DNA from: Glandiceps talaboti
Taxonomy: Eukaryota; Hemichordata; Enteropneusta; Spengelidae
Direction: 5' to 3'
Length of the DNA: 15,687 nt
Assembly: GCF_964340395.1 (NCBI RefSeq)
Contig: NC_135562.1
Coordinates: 24,090,173-24,105,859, forward strand
Notes under the pieces: model-generated
The model's input: only the letters and a program-made list of their open reading frames with translations
The model's database searches: none
Told to the model about the DNA's origin: nothing
Shown here: positions 1 to 8,622 of the stretch, in pieces
Numbering within the stretch: the first letter of the stretch is position 1
Layout: each line of letters begins with the position of its first letter
Translations under genes and position numbers: made by a program

Positions 1-345
1 AACATTCAAAAAAATGTATGTAAATATGCCTAGCAACAAGACCACGCCCATAGCAACAGCCAAATAATCATATATATTGCAAAGATAACAACAGGAATAG
101 AAGACAAATGAATAAACATTCAAAAAATGTATGCAAGTGTGCCTAGCAACAAGACCACGCCCATAGCAACAGCCAAATGATCACATATATTGTGAAGATA
201 ACAATGGAGATTAATAGACAATTGAATAAACATTCAAAAAATGTATGTAAATATGCCTAGCAACAAGACCACATCCATAGCAACAGCCAAATTATAGCAT
301 ATATCATAAAGATAGCAACATGGTTGGATAGGCAACTGGATAGTC
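1..345. repeat. 114-bp tandem repeat array, three units, cut by the window edge
   Basis: Three head-to-tail units lie here; the landmark CATTCA falls at 3, 117, 231 and 345, so the period is exactly 114 bp. Each unit carries TAGCAACAAGACCACGCCCA (with small changes) followed by TAGCAAC. The same unit recurs at 10768-10943, 11286-11828 and once, degraded, near 13790-13920. It has no conserved reading frame, so it is non-coding. I infer it is one module of a larger composite mobile element, because here and at 10944 it is followed by the same sequence starting CAGTTGTGCTACAACGCC. The array continues beyond the left edge of the window. Confidence 0.9.
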
Positions 346-397
346 ATTCACCAAATGAACACTTATTGTTCGCATGTTAGCATTTTTAAAAACTGTA

Positions 398-655
398 CAG
401 TTGTGCTACAACGCCATTGGTGGTATTTTTGGTCAATAACCTTAAACTCCAAAACTACCAGGCAGATTGGCCTGACATTTGGTGGGAACATTCTTAGTGG
501 TGTGTAAATTAACATTTGTTCATGACATGATGATTCCATCAGTAATATGCAAATTACGGCTAACATTGTGTCTTTTTGGTTAAAAATCTTTAATTCAAAA
601 ACTACTCAGCAGATTGGGCTGAAATTTAATGGGATGCTGGGATGAAAAAATTAGG
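398..655. repeat. ~147-bp core repeat module (copy 1, one and a half units)
   Basis: It starts with CAGTTGTGCTACAACGCC and includes the recurrent phrase ATGATGATTCCATCAGTAAT followed by ATGCAAATTA (octamer at 547-554). Closely similar blocks occur at 10214-10767, 10944-11285 and 13376-13560. In the 10.4-kb copy the octamers are 147 bp apart, which gives the core period. The module is non-coding, and the short open frames over it differ between copies. Confidence 0.8.
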
Positions 656-1384
656 AACAGCAACAACTGAAAATGAGCAAACATGAAATATGATTGTGAT
701 CAGAGCCGCAATAGAGCTAAAACTATATGCATTGCATGACCTTTCTATTGGTCATGAAGTATAATCAGATGACTTTTGACGTCAAACCCGCAATATGCAT
801 TATAGGGGTATAGTGTATTGTTCAATTGAATAGGAAATTGACGTGACCTCACTGTTTGAATACGGAGGTGACGTGAACTTTGACAGTTGAATGCTGGCTG
901 GTGGTGTGTGAGTACATGTACATTGTATATTAGTACAGAGTAGTGGACTATTTAAAATTTTAAATGGACAAATTAAAGTCAATTTGGACAATGGTCAATC
1001 TTTTGAGCTATGGATTTGTAGGAAAACATCTGAACACAAAATTACACAAAATGAACAGTCAGATTCAGCAACGGTGGTCGTGTATGTCTGTATCTAACCA
1101 TGTCACAGATCGTCATCGATGTATAATTTTAACACTGATACACGTAATGATATGATATTTGCCAAAGCCTCGATGATTGGCGAATTTGAAGTTGGCTCCT
1201 ATTTGTAAAGTTTGCAATGTCTGGGTTACCGGTTGTCTGACAAGTTTTACAAACAATAGTACAACTTTTGTCGTCATGGCTATCACTGTTTTCCAATGTT
1301 CTTGGAATTTATGTTGTCACTTGTTTCTGTCAAATTTCTGATCCTTCGTGAGATCCAAGTGATGTCATCATTCAAGGTCTTTCC

Positions 1385-1385
<1 letters not shown>
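656..1385. other. no gene seen; unique-looking AT-rich sequence
   Basis: The open frames in this stretch are about 60 codons, lack recognisable domains and show no supporting splice or promoter context. The only structured signal I see is the TGACGT cluster at 777-874 and a TACATGTA palindrome at 913-920. Confidence 0.5.
777..874. promoter_or_regulatory. cluster of CRE-like TGACGT sites
   Basis: A perfect palindromic CRE (TGACGTCA) is at 777-784. Two further TGACGTGA sites are at 839-846 and 869-876. Three such sites within about 100 bp are more than expected by chance. CREB/ATF-family bZIP proteins bind TGACGTCA; that is family knowledge. No gene start is visible nearby, so a regulatory role is only inferred. 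A second perfect TGACGTCA is at 3325-3332 in a similar context. Confidence 0.3.
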
Positions 1386-1463
<78 letters not shown>

Positions 1464-1482
1464 AGTCTGTCTGTCTGTCTGT
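1386..1482. repeat. (TG)n microsatellite followed by (TCTG)4
   Basis: About 38 TG dinucleotides run from 1386 to 1462, followed after CAG by a short (TCTG)n tract to about 1482. The open frame across it is a simple poly-Cys/Val translation of the repeat and is not a gene. The tract sits immediately upstream of a ~144-bp core dimer, the same order (microsatellite, then core) as at 2743 and 8124. Confidence 0.97.
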
Positions 1483-1499
1483 ATCATCATTATCTACAT

Positions 1500-1790
1500 G
1501 GATCTGGCTCAATTCAAACAAAATTTGGTACACGTGTTCCATAGGTTAATGGCAAGAACTGATTAGGTTTTGGTAACATTCTATGAATAGTAATGAGCAA
1601 ATTGCATAATTAGAGGTTTCAGTAATTAGGCTATATCTCAAGAATGCACACTTCAAATTCAATATAATTTGGTACATACATTTGCAATACCAAAGCACAT
1701 CTGTCTTGAAAATATTATTGATGTAGCTGTTAGTTTTAATAAGTTATTGGCATATTTTCGGTAATTAGACCTGTAGGCCATAAAAAAGAA
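1500..1790. repeat. ~144-bp core repeat dimer downstream of the microsatellite
   Basis: Two diverged tandem copies are seen. The phrase TTTGGTA occurs at 1524 and 1668, 144 bp apart, each preceded by a TTCAAA-type stretch and followed by GCA(A)ATTGCATAATTA-like or TTAGTTTTAATAAG-like sequence. A related dimer lies at 15340-15540, where the equivalent landmark spacing is about 153 bp. I infer a HINE/pearl-type element core. It is non-coding. Confidence 0.7.
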
Positions 1791-2339
1791 AGTTGTTTCG
1801 GGTCAGGAAATGTTGTCTGAAGTGTTGTGATCACATAATTTTTTTGAAAATTGTTAGTTCTGCAGTTGTCTTCCCAGAAGTAGCAATTAATGTAGGGAGA
1901 GTTGTTTTGTGTTTTCCCTTGTATCTGCAGTCTGCATTGGCTGGACAAACACGAAACAAACAGAAGATCGAAGTGGGGTATTTAAGAGATGCACACTGGC
2001 CAGAAACAATTCTCTTTTTTTTCTTGGCATTAACAACTCCTACCGTGAGATCTACCGGTATGCTACAACGTTCTATAAAAGCTTCACATTATTACATGTG
2101 TGGTTGGCAGTAAGTCTTAAGGCAATCATGCTGGAGAATTCGTCTACATAACTTCATATGATCTCTTCACTATTTCAAAATTGAAAATCTTGTTTTTAGT
2201 TTGTTTGATAATCCAGCGTCCGAGCAGCCTAGGAAGTTGCCAGTGAAAAATGTGCCCATGCCAGTGAATTCTATAAATATCGGCAGTCAACAAGTACAAT
2301 TTCTAAATTTGCTGGTATATAAATGGTGAAATTTCAAAT
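1791..2339. other. no confirmed gene; contains one exon-like open segment
   Basis: Overlapping open frames exist in this region, the longest 106 codons on the plus strand at 1793-2113. None shows a recognisable domain or motif, and both strands are open over part of it. The stretch 2162-2326 is listed separately as exon-like. I cannot tell whether the rest is unique sequence or an undescribed repeat. Confidence 0.35.
2162..2329 (+). other. exon-like open segment, product unknown
   Basis: A frame stays open from 2162 to a TGA at 2327-2329 (55 codons). Inside it a pyrimidine-rich stretch ending in TAG at 2197-2199 could be a 3' splice site. The translation after it is Pro- and Asn-rich and low in hydrophobic runs, beginning roughly LFDNPASEQPRKLPVKNVP. 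There is no ATG near its start, so it could only be an internal or last exon. No family is recognised. The length alone is not significant in AT-rich DNA, so this is a weak candidate. Confidence 0.15.
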
Positions 2340-2697
2340 TTATAGACATTTTATTAGCTCCGCTGTCAGCGAAATCTGAAAGCATAGCTTTAGGTATACA
2401 TGTAGGTTGTATAGAGTATAGAGAGTATAGGTGAATCATAGGTGTCCGTCAAACTTTTATATGTTCATCATCTTCTCTGAAAGTGACAGTCAGAATTCTT
2501 CAATATTTGGTGTGCATGTTCCCTGGGGGGAGGCTATTCAGATTTGTTCATGCCAAGTTGATCTGTGCCATTTTCAATTTTTTATGATTTTTTTCTTCAA
2601 AAAATGACATTTTCATCATCACCTCAACTACTTCTTGTCAGATTGCTTTGATATCTGGTGTGTTGATGCACAAGGGGGTAGCTTACCCAGATTTGTT
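2340..2697. repeat. ~148-bp tandem dimer preceding the hairpin/(GTCC)n block
   Basis: Two diverged copies can be aligned. CAGAATTCTTCAATATTTGG at 2491 matches CAGATTGCTTTGATATCTGG at 2639, 148 bp apart. CAGATTTGTT recurs near 2539 and 2688. The block begins after TTAGCTCCGCTGTCAGCGAA, which contains the short palindrome CGCTGTCAGCG. It is non-coding. It may be the flank of the downstream element or a separate adjacent element of the same architecture. Confidence 0.65.
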
Positions 2698-2729
2698 AGT
2701 CCCGCCTGTCGAAGTCCGGGACGGGGACT
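2698..2729. other. terminal hairpin of a pearl/Helentron-like element
   Basis: AGTCCC at 2698-2703 pairs perfectly with GGGACT at 2724-2729, with GC-rich sequence between. It lies just upstream of the (GTCC)n tract. Helentron-derived non-autonomous elements carry short hairpins near their termini; that is family knowledge. Assigning this one is inference from position and composition. Confidence 0.45.
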
Positions 2730-2742
2730 TATGGATTGGGTT

Positions 2743-2786
2743 CCGTCTGTCCGTGCGTCCGTCCGTCCATCCCTCCGTTCGTCCGC
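2743..2786. repeat. (GTCC)n-type imperfect tetranucleotide tract
   Basis: An imperfect CCGT/CTGT repeat runs through this stretch. Reverse-complemented it is ACGG/ACAG, the ACRG tetranucleotide typical of pearl/CvA elements. Overlapping open frames on both strands (Ser/Val/Arg/Pro-rich on plus, Arg/Thr/Asp-rich on minus) are translations of the repeat and not genes. A near-identical tract and downstream core occur at 15541-15687. Confidence 0.85.
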
Positions 2787-3075
2787 AGCTGTTTTTTGGA
2801 GATGCCTGGACCGATTTTTTTCAAACTTGGTACAGGGGCAACATACAATGGCATACATATGCACGTCAATTTGTTTTATGATACGATCCAATATGGCTGC
2901 CTAGCAGCCATTTTGTTTGCAAATTTTCCCTGTCCAAAGCCATAACTCAGACATGCTTGAACAGATCACATTCAAAGTTGGTATTAGGACAGTGTTCTAT
3001 GACATACATGTGCATATCCATTTTCATTGCGATATGATCCCCCATACCTGACCAATCCTTTGTTTTTGTAGGCAT
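2787..3075. repeat. ~151-bp core repeat dimer downstream of (GTCC)n
   Basis: The first unit contains CTGGACCGATTTTTTTCAAA and CATACATATGCACGTCAATT. The second contains the diverged equivalents, with CATACAT at 2852 and again at 3003, giving a 151-bp period. The first unit is almost identical to 15560-15687, so this family was active or homogenised fairly recently. It is non-coding. Confidence 0.8.
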
Positions 3076-3119
3076 GTTCCATGTCCAACAAGCAGACACA
3101 ACATATCTAAGTCTGTTTG

Positions 3120-3215
3120 ATTTAGGTTCACAAGTGTTGTTGCGTGATCAGAGTAGTGATAATTCCTTAAAACCCAATCATAGCGGGGACTATGTCATTC
3201 TCAATGACTTGTTTT
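3120..3215. other. probable far terminus of the 2698-3215 element, with stem-loop
   Basis: GTCATT (3194-3199) and AATGAC (3203-3208) form a perfect 6-bp stem with a 3-nt loop, followed by a T run. Just before it GCGGGGACTATG resembles CGGGGACTTATG (2722-2733) beside the opposite hairpin, giving a short shared terminal motif. Helitron-group elements have a stem-loop close to one end. This makes 2698-3215 the best candidate for a near-complete ~0.5-kb non-autonomous element. Confidence 0.4.
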
Positions 3216-4480
3216 TTTGTAATTTAAAGAAAAATGAATATGTTAATGAGCATTATGGCTGACGCCATATCGGAAATCAGTCCACAAGACTTTAAGTAAA
3301 CTGCCACTTTTCAAAAGACACTATTGACGTCAAACAAGCAATGTAATATGTGCTATAGTCATAATTCACGCATTGTGTGCCCAAATGACAAGTGTTTGTT
3401 CGAAACAGGGTTGTAAACTTCAAATCCAAATTTTGCACCCCTTCTACATAATCATCCAGTCCGCAACAAACCACATTTGCATACTATCTATCCTCATATA
3501 TGCTCCAGATAACGACACTTTGAATGGCTGCTCATGGGCCTTATTTTTCGGTATTTTCAACTCGCCGTAACTTTCACTAGAGTTCCCCATTTCAGATACT
3601 GTAAACACCTAAACCTCAACTGATATCTCTTTTTTCGTGCCAGCAAAATAAATTTCGGCATTACATTTAGGAATACCGATTTTCTGAGGAATTCGGGACG
3701 CATACTTGAGGCCCTGAAATTTCGACCCAGTTTTTCGCTCATAGTATGGAAGTATAACCCTCTATGCTCAGTTTCCTCAATACGGACCGGAAAGTTTACA
3801 AATTTCACAAAAAGGTGGATTTTTATGTGTTTTAAATAAGCATGGCAAGTAAATTTAGTAGGATCCTTGTGTAACGGTCCTGACTGTTCAAGAATTTTAG
3901 GTAGAAAATGACTGATTTGACCTGGAAGCTGAAGATGACCTCGTTTGACGCCCGGGCGATTTTCCACAGCAAAAACACGAGAGTTCTTGGTACTCACTAA
4001 AATCACACTTCAGACCCACTATAAAAGTTTGATTTTTTCAGATAAACTGTATCTTGTGATTAATTCTATATTGTTGTGCAATTTGGAGTGACAGTGAACC
4101 AGAATGAAGACAACTCGCGTAAGGAAGGCATGCCTTGCCATGCGGTTGAAGTTATGCAAGAGCAGTCTCACTGCCGACTGTGAATCGACCAAACTTATTT
4201 TATTGGCTGACAGTTTACATGTAAAGTTAAACAACACAAACGTGTCTTCCCATTTCGAAAATGCATATATTTGGCAGGTAAAAATAATTAAAATAATTAC
4301 AACTTTAATTTGGCTTCAGACTTTGCATTATGTTTTTCGTATCTTTCCCCGTTTTACATGTAAATCTGAAAAGGTTCTCTCTGGTCATGCCAGTGGTTAG
4401 CCCTGCTTACATACGACAGGCAGTGCACAAGTCTATGTTGCTGACTTGACTCTAAACAAATAGTAGGGACAATTGTCAGA
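3216..4480. other. no confirmed gene; unique-looking sequence
   Basis: The longest open frame is 149 codons on the minus strand (3557-4006). It opens at a GTG and its first in-frame ATG is near codon 89, so it is not a convincing whole gene. A 98-codon plus-strand frame (4104-4400) starts with ATG but has no recognisable motif. A second perfect CRE palindrome (TGACGTCA) is at 3325-3332, and a 12-bp palindrome AAGGCATGCCTT is at 4125-4136. No repeat family shared with the rest of the window is obvious. Confidence 0.4.
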
Positions 4481-4484
4481 ATTG

Positions 4485-4576
4485 AGTCCCGGATTACCTC
4501 GTATGCAAGCACGACTCGTCAGTGATCATACCGGGACTGCTTTGAGTACGAGCGAGGTGAGGCATGTTGAGGTAAT
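4485..4576. repeat. compact patch of overlapping inverted repeats
   Basis: AGTCCCGG (4485-4492) is the perfect reverse complement of CCGGGACT (4531-4538). ATTACCTC (4493-4500) is the perfect reverse complement of GAGGTAAT (4569-4576). ACCTCG (4496-4501) also pairs with CGAGGT (4553-4558). These arms are alternative and cannot all pair at once. The patch is GC-richer than its surroundings. It could be the end of a DNA transposon or a structured regulatory site; I do not recognise a family. Confidence 0.5.
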
Positions 4577-5579
4577 TTGTTGAGAATTATAAATATTGTT
4601 AAATGTCAAGTACAAGGTTTAAATACAATGGAATGATGAAAAAAAATTGGCCGAGTCTGCTAACAGGCGCCGGTCACAAGAAACTCCGTAAATTAAAATA
4701 TCAGATGATGTTATGTCTACTACAACTAGTACAAGTTGAATGTTGTTGACTTGGTAAATTTGTTAGAAAATTGAAATTCGAATTGCCCCAAAATTATTTT
4801 AGATCCCTAGTTTATTTCATTCATCATTAAAAATTTCCAGGGTTAAAGCTGTAAGACACTGGAATTATTTATAGCCAACCTCAAAATCCTCTTTTTTTCT
4901 TTTACTTGTGTGCATTTCCCAGTCATCATTTTTCTGATATTTTGTGTAATTTTTCATAACAGCAGATTTTTTAATAAAATGCTGACTATGGTATAAAAGT
5001 ACAATACATTACAAACTTTCTGTGTAAAATGTGTTTTATAGTGAGACATCATATGAAACCACTAACCACTTTATTACATCGCTAAAACAAAACTGCATAG
5101 TGAAGAGCTGAAGAACTGAACCACTTCTAGATGTTACCAAAATAAAAAATTAAATTAAAAACAATAGCGGAGCTATTCTGACCGATAGGTCGCTTGTTGG
5201 CAATTTTGAAGGTCGCACTTGCAAGTAATTTATATGTCGAAGTGCAGTTGAAATATCCAGACTGACATACTCCAATGTATCCAAAACATATGAAGACAGA
5301 AAACATTGTTGATATTAGTTTTGATTGACACTTCCTTTAGATAACAATGGACAACCATTCACGTGAGTAGTGTACTCAAATTTGTTAGGTTTGTTGTTGT
5401 ACATGACATGTATGTCGCCAAGCCTTCAATTTTGACACAATTTGCCCTTTTCTGGTTTTCATTGGCTACTCCCATTTCACCCTGACATTGGTGATTTTAA
5501 AGATTTTAGTTCAACGTCTCTCCTCAAATAATGACAGTTTGACCGAGTACCTACACAGCAGAGAACCACCGGTTCCTGT
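4577..5579. other. no gene seen; AT-rich sequence with one short hairpin
   Basis: No open frame of 60 codons or more is present. AATAGC-GGA-GCTATT at about 5164-5178 is a perfect 6-bp stem with a 3-nt loop, followed by GACCGATAGGTC. It includes GCGGAGCTA, the reverse complement of part of the start of the 2340 repeat block, so it may be an eroded repeat end. GAACC-ACC-GGTTC near 5565-5577 is another small inverted repeat. Confidence 0.4.
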
Positions 5580-5947
5580 ATGAGTAAAGGACATATAACT
5601 CATTTCTTTTCATCTAGTAAGCCAGGTCTGAGTGATGGAAATGATGAACAACCCGCTAGTAAAACAAGACAACAGGCGATGTTTCAAATGTGGTGGCTTG
5701 AAAAGTTCAATCGTCACAGTCTGGAAAATCTAAAGATGTAAAATTGGTACGATGGCGTGAACAATTTGAGTGGATGAACATCTATACCAGTGAATACAGC
5801 AAGTACCTAATAGATGGCAGTATTTACAGAGTATGGTGACGATATTATAAATTCTCGAAAGAGAAGTCTGATTTCGCTATTGCACGCCATGAGTTGCATT
5901 GTGTCATCTTGTGGTACAAAAACTTGCATGTGGAGCTGTACATGTAA
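5580..5947 (+). pseudogene. broken short ORF, possible transposase-like or domesticated N-terminus
   Basis: An ATG at 5580 opens a 53-codon frame ending in TAA at 5739-5741. It begins MSKGHITHFFSSSKPG, has an acidic/polar linker, and then FQMWWLEKF at about residues 35-43. From about 5708 another frame (+2) is open: it reads VRWREQFEWMNIY near 5747-5785, meets one TGA at 5837-5839, and continues open to TAA at 5945-5947. One frameshift and one stop would therefore explain a formerly longer protein. The pattern of a Lys/Ser-rich N-terminus followed by Phe-Gln and Trp-rich W..F..W segments resembles the start of hAT/TTF-zinc-finger-like proteins, but I see no zinc ligands or catalytic domain. 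The start context is weak (T at -3). A pyrimidine-rich TTTCTTTTCATCTAG ending at 5617 could instead be a splice acceptor, making this an exon. Function is not assigned. Confidence 0.3.
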
Positions 5948-8029
5948 AACATAAGAAATGAAATACCTTAAGATTTACTGGCTCTAAAATCTGTTCATCC
6001 ATTGACCTGAACATGTTGAATTGTGTACAAACATAACCAATTTAGGATACTTTGAAATAATATGTGGCAAACACTGTGACTGAAAGTGCCTGACCCAGCC
6101 TGTGTCTAGATATTGGATATTCAATGTCCATGTATATAGTTAGTCTACTTCCTATATATTTTTGTACATCTAATGTATGATAACTACAATCATCTCCATT
6201 AGAAGTCCCAAATTGATTTATGGTTGAGATCAATAGTTCAATGTAGGGTAAAAACTAAATTCTTTTAGTGTAGAGTGGGGTGAGAGGAGGTCTTTTAAAA
6301 TGAAATCTGTTTTGTACCCCAATACAAACAATTCTAAAAAATGTCAGATTGAAAAATGGGAAAAAATTTGTTATACATGGCACTAAAATACATTTATTGT
6401 GCATATAAAGAGCTATTTTTCCTCACTACATACTGGCTTTGTATTCATAGCACAACATAATACTACATACTGATTTGAAATTGATTGTGCTGTCTGCAAC
6501 AATTTTACATGTCTTATCAAAAATTACTTTTCTGTGTTTGTGTTTCACTTCTTCTCTGATACCTGTGACCATCACCAAGTTTAATACATGTTACCAGGCT
6601 ACATGTGAAACCCCCTTTTGTCTTGCTATTGTTTTACACTATAAACTACCAAGAAAGAAATATAATCCAAGGTGAACACAGTATTAATCGGATTCTCGGA
6701 GAATATATATTATGTGAATGACTGATAAACAAAGTTATAAACACAGACTTGTTTGATGATGATCTAGTAAAGGGCTATTTACTGTAGCCAGAACTTCTAT
6801 AGTACTGACACGGTGCAACGTTAGAGGAAAATTAGATTTTACATCTCCCCTGGAATATCTAGTATCCACATTGAGTGACTGTATACTGCGAGTAACATTT
6901 TTTCAGCAGATCATATTACATTTCCTTGGTATTAGAATGTATTTATTTTCAAGGCTATCATGTTGCCAGCAATATACTTGACAACATAGCCAACAGTAAG
7001 TGAATTGAATTAGTAATCTAGTTTAAAAACTGCTGTAGTACAGAAAACATTTTTATGACATTTTTTAATTTCTATTTTGAAACCAATGATATTTATCACA
7101 TTTCATTATTCAAAACCTTTCAAAAATATTTTGGTTAAAATTAGCAGTGTGGTCAATGAATGGGGGGGGGGGGTGGCATTTTGAGTCAGTGCCATGATAA
7201 ACTGAACAATTATGAACAGGACAAACAAGTGCCTTGAGGAGTGCAAACGTGTACATGTATGGAAAGCCGCAGTTGTTTTAAGTCTAAAGAAAACAATCAA
7301 CTATATGATGTAAACAATTCATTATATTATGCAAGTACATCATTATGTGTGACAGTTATTGACATGGGTTTACAAGTGTATTAACCCCATTTATAATATT
7401 GTACTTGAGAATTAGCTGAATTAATCAATATTAATACTTCACTCAATCTAAGAGATATCCTAGAACTTTTGGTTACTAAACCATGAATATTTTTATGTCC
7501 ATGACAATCACACTTCTCATAGGGTTCCTATCTAAAGAGCTTTATACATGTGAAACAATGGATTTTGGTTAGCAATTTACCAGATACACTTAAAATTACT
7601 GAAAATGTAACATGTAAAATTAACTATGCAGTGTGCGGTATTTTGCTTTGAGAATAGAGTGTCTTTTGCAAGAACAAAAGAGTGTTCTTTGTCAACAGAT
7701 GGGGGGGGGGGGGTCATTGTGTTTTTTATTTGTCAGAGGGGGGTTGGATTATTTTGTGGATGAATTGCAGGGGGGTCACTATTTTTAAGTACAACATGAA
7801 CAAAAAGTCACCGGCCCATCCCCCGGCCGTAAAAACTGATACTAATAGTATGTAGGTTACTGACACATTCATGGGCAATACAATTGCAGGGCATCAAATA
7901 TTCATATGTACACCAACTTTAGCTGAACTATACCCAGTTCATAATACATAGTAATAAAGATGAATAGAATTGTCAATTGACTGAATTCAAGCATACCATC
8001 TTTATAGGCAAGATTGAACGTTTCACACA
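5948..8029. other. no gene seen; AT-rich sequence with two long G runs
   Basis: Open frames here are all under 70 codons and without motifs. Homopolymer G runs of 12 (7162-7173) and 13 (7701-7713) stand out. The stretch 7690-7850 has several further G5-G6 runs and ends with CACCGGCCCATCCCCCGGCC; it looks like an eroded repeat, but I see no second copy in the window. Confidence 0.4.
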
Positions 8030-8082
8030 GTGGGACCTGGGACCACTTGTTCTGTTAGCAGGACCACTGGATTTTTAGCACA

Positions 8083-8103
8083 ACTGAACTGATAAAGTTC
8101 AGT
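8083..8103. other. terminal hairpin beside (TGTC)n of the composite element
   Basis: ACTGAAC (8083-8089) and GTTCAGT (8097-8103) form a perfect 7-bp stem with a 7-nt loop. It is followed by AGTGCTATAGGCATGGC and then the (TGTC)n tract. The order hairpin, short linker, tetranucleotide tract repeats that at 2698-2786, although the sequences differ. I infer it is one terminus of a second pearl/Helentron-like family member extending to about 11828. Confidence 0.45.
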
Positions 8104-8123
8104 AGTGCTATAGGCATGGCAAA

Positions 8124-8124
8124 G

Positions 8125-8171
<47 letters not shown>

Positions 8172-8175
8172 GTAG

Positions 8176-8245
<70 letters not shown>
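8124..8245. repeat. (TGTC)n followed by (TG)n microsatellite
   Basis: About 11-12 TGTC units run from 8125 to 8171. After GTAGATG, about 34 TG units run to 8245. Long open frames crossing it on both strands (Val/Cys-rich on plus, Thr/His and Asp/Arg/Gln/Thr-rich on minus) are repeat translations. The LINE fragment begins directly at its right edge. Confidence 0.97.
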
Positions 8246-8249
<4 letters not shown>

Positions 8250-8579
8250 CAACTTAGTCAAACAGTTACTAAATTCCTAAGTGAGTTTGGCTCAACTATT
8301 GAAAACTACGCTGAGTGTGCATTAAATGTAGTCCTTACTGGTGACTTTAACATTCATGTGGACGATGTAAATGATACTAACGCTAGGAAGTTTATAGACC
8401 TACTGACTTCCAGCAACTTCTCTGAGTATGTTGAACATCCCACCCACAAACATGGACATTCGTTGGATTTAGTTATATGTAACAATGACTCTCTCATATC
8501 ATCTCTTCATGTGGATGGTTTCCGTTCCTCTGATCACAACCCGGTTGTTGCCAAGTTATCTCTCCCTAAACCATGTTGA
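8250..8579 (+). pseudogene. LINE endonuclease domain, C-terminal fragment
   Basis: The genuine homology starts just after the microsatellite; the upstream part of this open frame is only repeat translation. It shows GDFNIHVDD (8340-8366), with the conserved Asp and Asn of exonuclease/endonuclease/phosphatase folds, then THKHGHSLDLVI, and SDHNPVV (8529-8549), the conserved Ser-Asp-His near the domain end. In an intact element this domain nicks target DNA to prime reverse transcription. The N-terminal half, including the metal-binding Glu, is missing, so it cannot be active. The frame ends at a TGA (8577-8579), and the downstream part lies in another frame, so a frameshift lies between about 8577 and 8623. 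Confidence 0.85.
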
Positions 8580-8622
8580 CTCAAAAAAGAAATTACTTAT
8601 CGTCAACTTGCAAAAATTTTAA

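Noticed and set aside
1-345. Centromeric-type satellite
   Set aside because: The 114-bp units occur in short arrays of one to five copies mixed with core modules, which fits a dispersed composite element better than a long satellite block.
1793-2151. 106- and 80-codon plus-strand frames as genes
   Set aside because: They overlap in different frames, share sequence with an open minus-strand frame, and show no motif or splice context.
2628-2945. Several overlapping 69-89-codon frames on both strands
   Set aside because: All run through the imperfect (GTCC)n tract and the core repeat; similar frames reappear at 15541-15687 for the same reason.
3557-4006. 149-codon minus-strand open frame as a gene
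   Set aside because: It starts at GTG, its first in-frame ATG is near codon 89, and it has no recognisable domain. One frame of this length is not surprising in 15.7 kb searched in six frames. It could still be an internal exon, but nothing supports that.
4104-4400. 98-codon plus-strand frame starting with ATG
   Set aside because: No recognised motif, no convincing promoter, and the composition looks like translated AT-rich DNA. Length alone is not significant.
8055-8261. Minus-strand frame reading Thr-His and Asp-Arg-Gln-Thr repeats
   Set aside because: It is only the translation of the (TG)n and (TGTC)n microsatellites.
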